A stretch of 64,000 nucleotides of DNA from Castor canadensis (taxonomy: Eukaryota; Chordata; Mammalia; Rodentia; Castoridae), in NCBI RefSeq assembly GCF_047511655.1, contig NC_133394.1:61102501-61166500 (forward strand), given 5' to 3'. Below are positions 60,291 through 64,000 of this stretch, piece by piece. The position numbers and the translations under genes are program-made. Below the pieces are notes generated by a model. It searched no databases and was not told the origin of the DNA. It worked only from the letters and a program-made list of their open reading frames with translations. Positions within the stretch are counted from its first letter, which is position 1; each line of letters begins with the position of its first letter.

Positions 60291-61532
60291 ATCTTTGTTG
60301 AAGATAGCTCTGTGTTCCAGTGCATCACATCCTTCCTTTCCCTTTTTGTTATTATTTTGATTGTAAAACAAAGCTAGCCACACCTCTTTAACTTTTTCAA
60401 TATATATTTGTAACACATTGCTGTAGCTCAATCCACTTAACAGCCTGATGTTATGGTTCTCTGTATGTGAAATTGCTCTGTGGCATGAAGAAAGCTTCAA
60501 GGGAAGCTTATTAAAGTGGAACCTTTGAAAACTATCAAACAATTGAAAAATACAAACAGAAAAATTAAAAACCCATTCAGGAAAGACAAATATGTCAACA
60601 CTGAAACTGTAGGAGTTCTTTTTCTAAAAAACATGTTTCATTGTTTATGCTTGAGTTATTTTCCTCTATGCCAAAGAGCAATGAATAAGGACTAATGGCC
60701 ACTTCAAGCAGAGAAGAAAAATTACAACTATACTAAGTTGTCCCAAGCCCCTTCCAAAATAATCCAGAGTTCATGTAGATTTATTTTGGGAATGGACAGA
60801 ACTTGAGCAGGACCAATTGAAAAAAGAAGCATTGTGATGCATGATGGGTTACTTCATGATTGCAGTGTTTCTATATTTGTAAATTTGAAACTTTTTTAAA
60901 TGAACTTATTTTATACACTAAAGTTTGATTTCAAGTATACTAATTTCCCAGGTTATTTGGCTCTTTTGGTACCCTCTATTTTCACTATGAAGACTTTTAT
61001 TTCAAAACAAATTGCTCTATAGAATTTTCTACATTACTTAACTAAAAGTGTCTTCTCTTGAGACAACATTGTCTGTTATAGGCTCACAGGCTGAGGGACC
61101 AATAGGAATGTGACAAACTTGGTAGAAACTGCAGCATACAAAATAAAACCCTGTGTCTGGTGAACGTGGAAGGTTCACTATTACTCTAATAAATAGTTTT
61201 ATTCTTAGGAAAATGATGAATATGTTTGTAGCAAGTGTTTATTATTCAATTTGTTGAAATTGTGAGCAATAGAATAAAAACAAGTGGCTCTGACAAGGAT
61301 GTGTTGAGTGGCGTTCACATCACCTCTCAAACACATATATCAAGATCAAGACTGGTGAAATGGTTACCAAGCTTCTTGAAGTCTAGAGGTCTTCATTTAT
61401 CACTCTAGTTTTACAAACTAATTAGTAATGATGGATTTAAACAATTGTATTTATAACACATTTCAAAATTCTGGGGTGAAAATATGATCAAGACAAATCT
61501 TCGCACATTCTAATGAGTTTGTTTGGTCTTAG

Positions 61533-64000
<2,468 letters not shown>

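Larger units (their letters stand above)
41372..61532 (+). other. NDST3 intron between exons B and C (20.2 kb)
   Basis: The intron runs from GTAAGT to TTAG. The first 5.6 kb (41372-47050) is mostly AT-rich sequence without clear repeats; 45180-45600 and 45890-46280 look like old interspersed-repeat remnants that I cannot name. From 47054 on it is dense in SINEs, then carries the young inverted L1 (53273-55620), a large L2 broken by SINEs (57060-58400), a MIR with duplicated half-sites (59400-59635) and an L1 3' end (59988-60290). Stretches 48770-49800, 50000-51440, 55640-57050 and 60400-61500 show nothing recognisable. Confidence 0.85.

Noticed and set aside
59969-60360. Overlapping 106- and 119-residue Pro/Ser-rich frames
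   Set aside because: They read through the C-rich antisense L1 3' UTR; the Pro/Ser richness is compositional.

Overview
The window is mammalian nuclear DNA, AT-rich and dominated by introns. The evidence is three coding exons with canonical splice sites, LINE-1 (L1), L2 and MIR repeats, Tigger-like DNA transposons, and SINEs. The SINEs combine a tRNA-Ala-derived ID unit with one or more 7SL/Alu/B1-like units. Free ID elements and ID-containing composite SINEs indicate a rodent. The modular composite type suggests a beaver / kangaroo-rat / pocket-gopher (Castorimorpha) genome, with beaver my best guess. That species call comes from memory of repeat style, not from a search.

Left edge (1-3126): a compositionally different block, richer in GC and CpG. 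It contains two partial copies of a diverged tandem unit with a period of about 2.33 kb. It ends at a 200-base run of N (3127-3326). No gene family was recognised there, and the block may belong to another genomic neighbourhood joined by scaffolding.

Rest of the window (3327-64000): part of one large gene on the + strand, a heparan sulfate N-deacetylase/N-sulfotransferase, best matched to NDST3. Three consecutive internal exons are visible: 34232-34319 (88 bp), 41217-41371 (155 bp) and 61533-61718 (186 bp). Their phases join without a break (1 nt carried over, then 0, then 0). Together they encode 143 residues of the N-terminal deacetylase half. The exons with the start codon and the C-terminal sulfotransferase lie outside the window. 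The introns are about 6.9 kb and 20.2 kb, and the flanking intron sequence is incomplete on both sides.

The introns carry nearly all the other structure. Features include 5'-truncated L1s lying mostly antisense to the gene, one young L1 with a twin-priming inversion and a perfect 15-bp target-site duplication, and a probable retroposed H/ACA snoRNA copy with a perfect 17-bp duplication. There is also a pair of inverted L1 fragments (about 96% identical in the core) flanking the 88-bp exon, and a MIR copy that has gained a DR5-DR1-DR5-DR1 array of AGGTCA half-sites. I found no CRISPR array, tRNA or rRNA gene, intact transposon or undescribed multi-gene system. Apart from the three exons, the open reading frames look like chance or repeat-derived frames.
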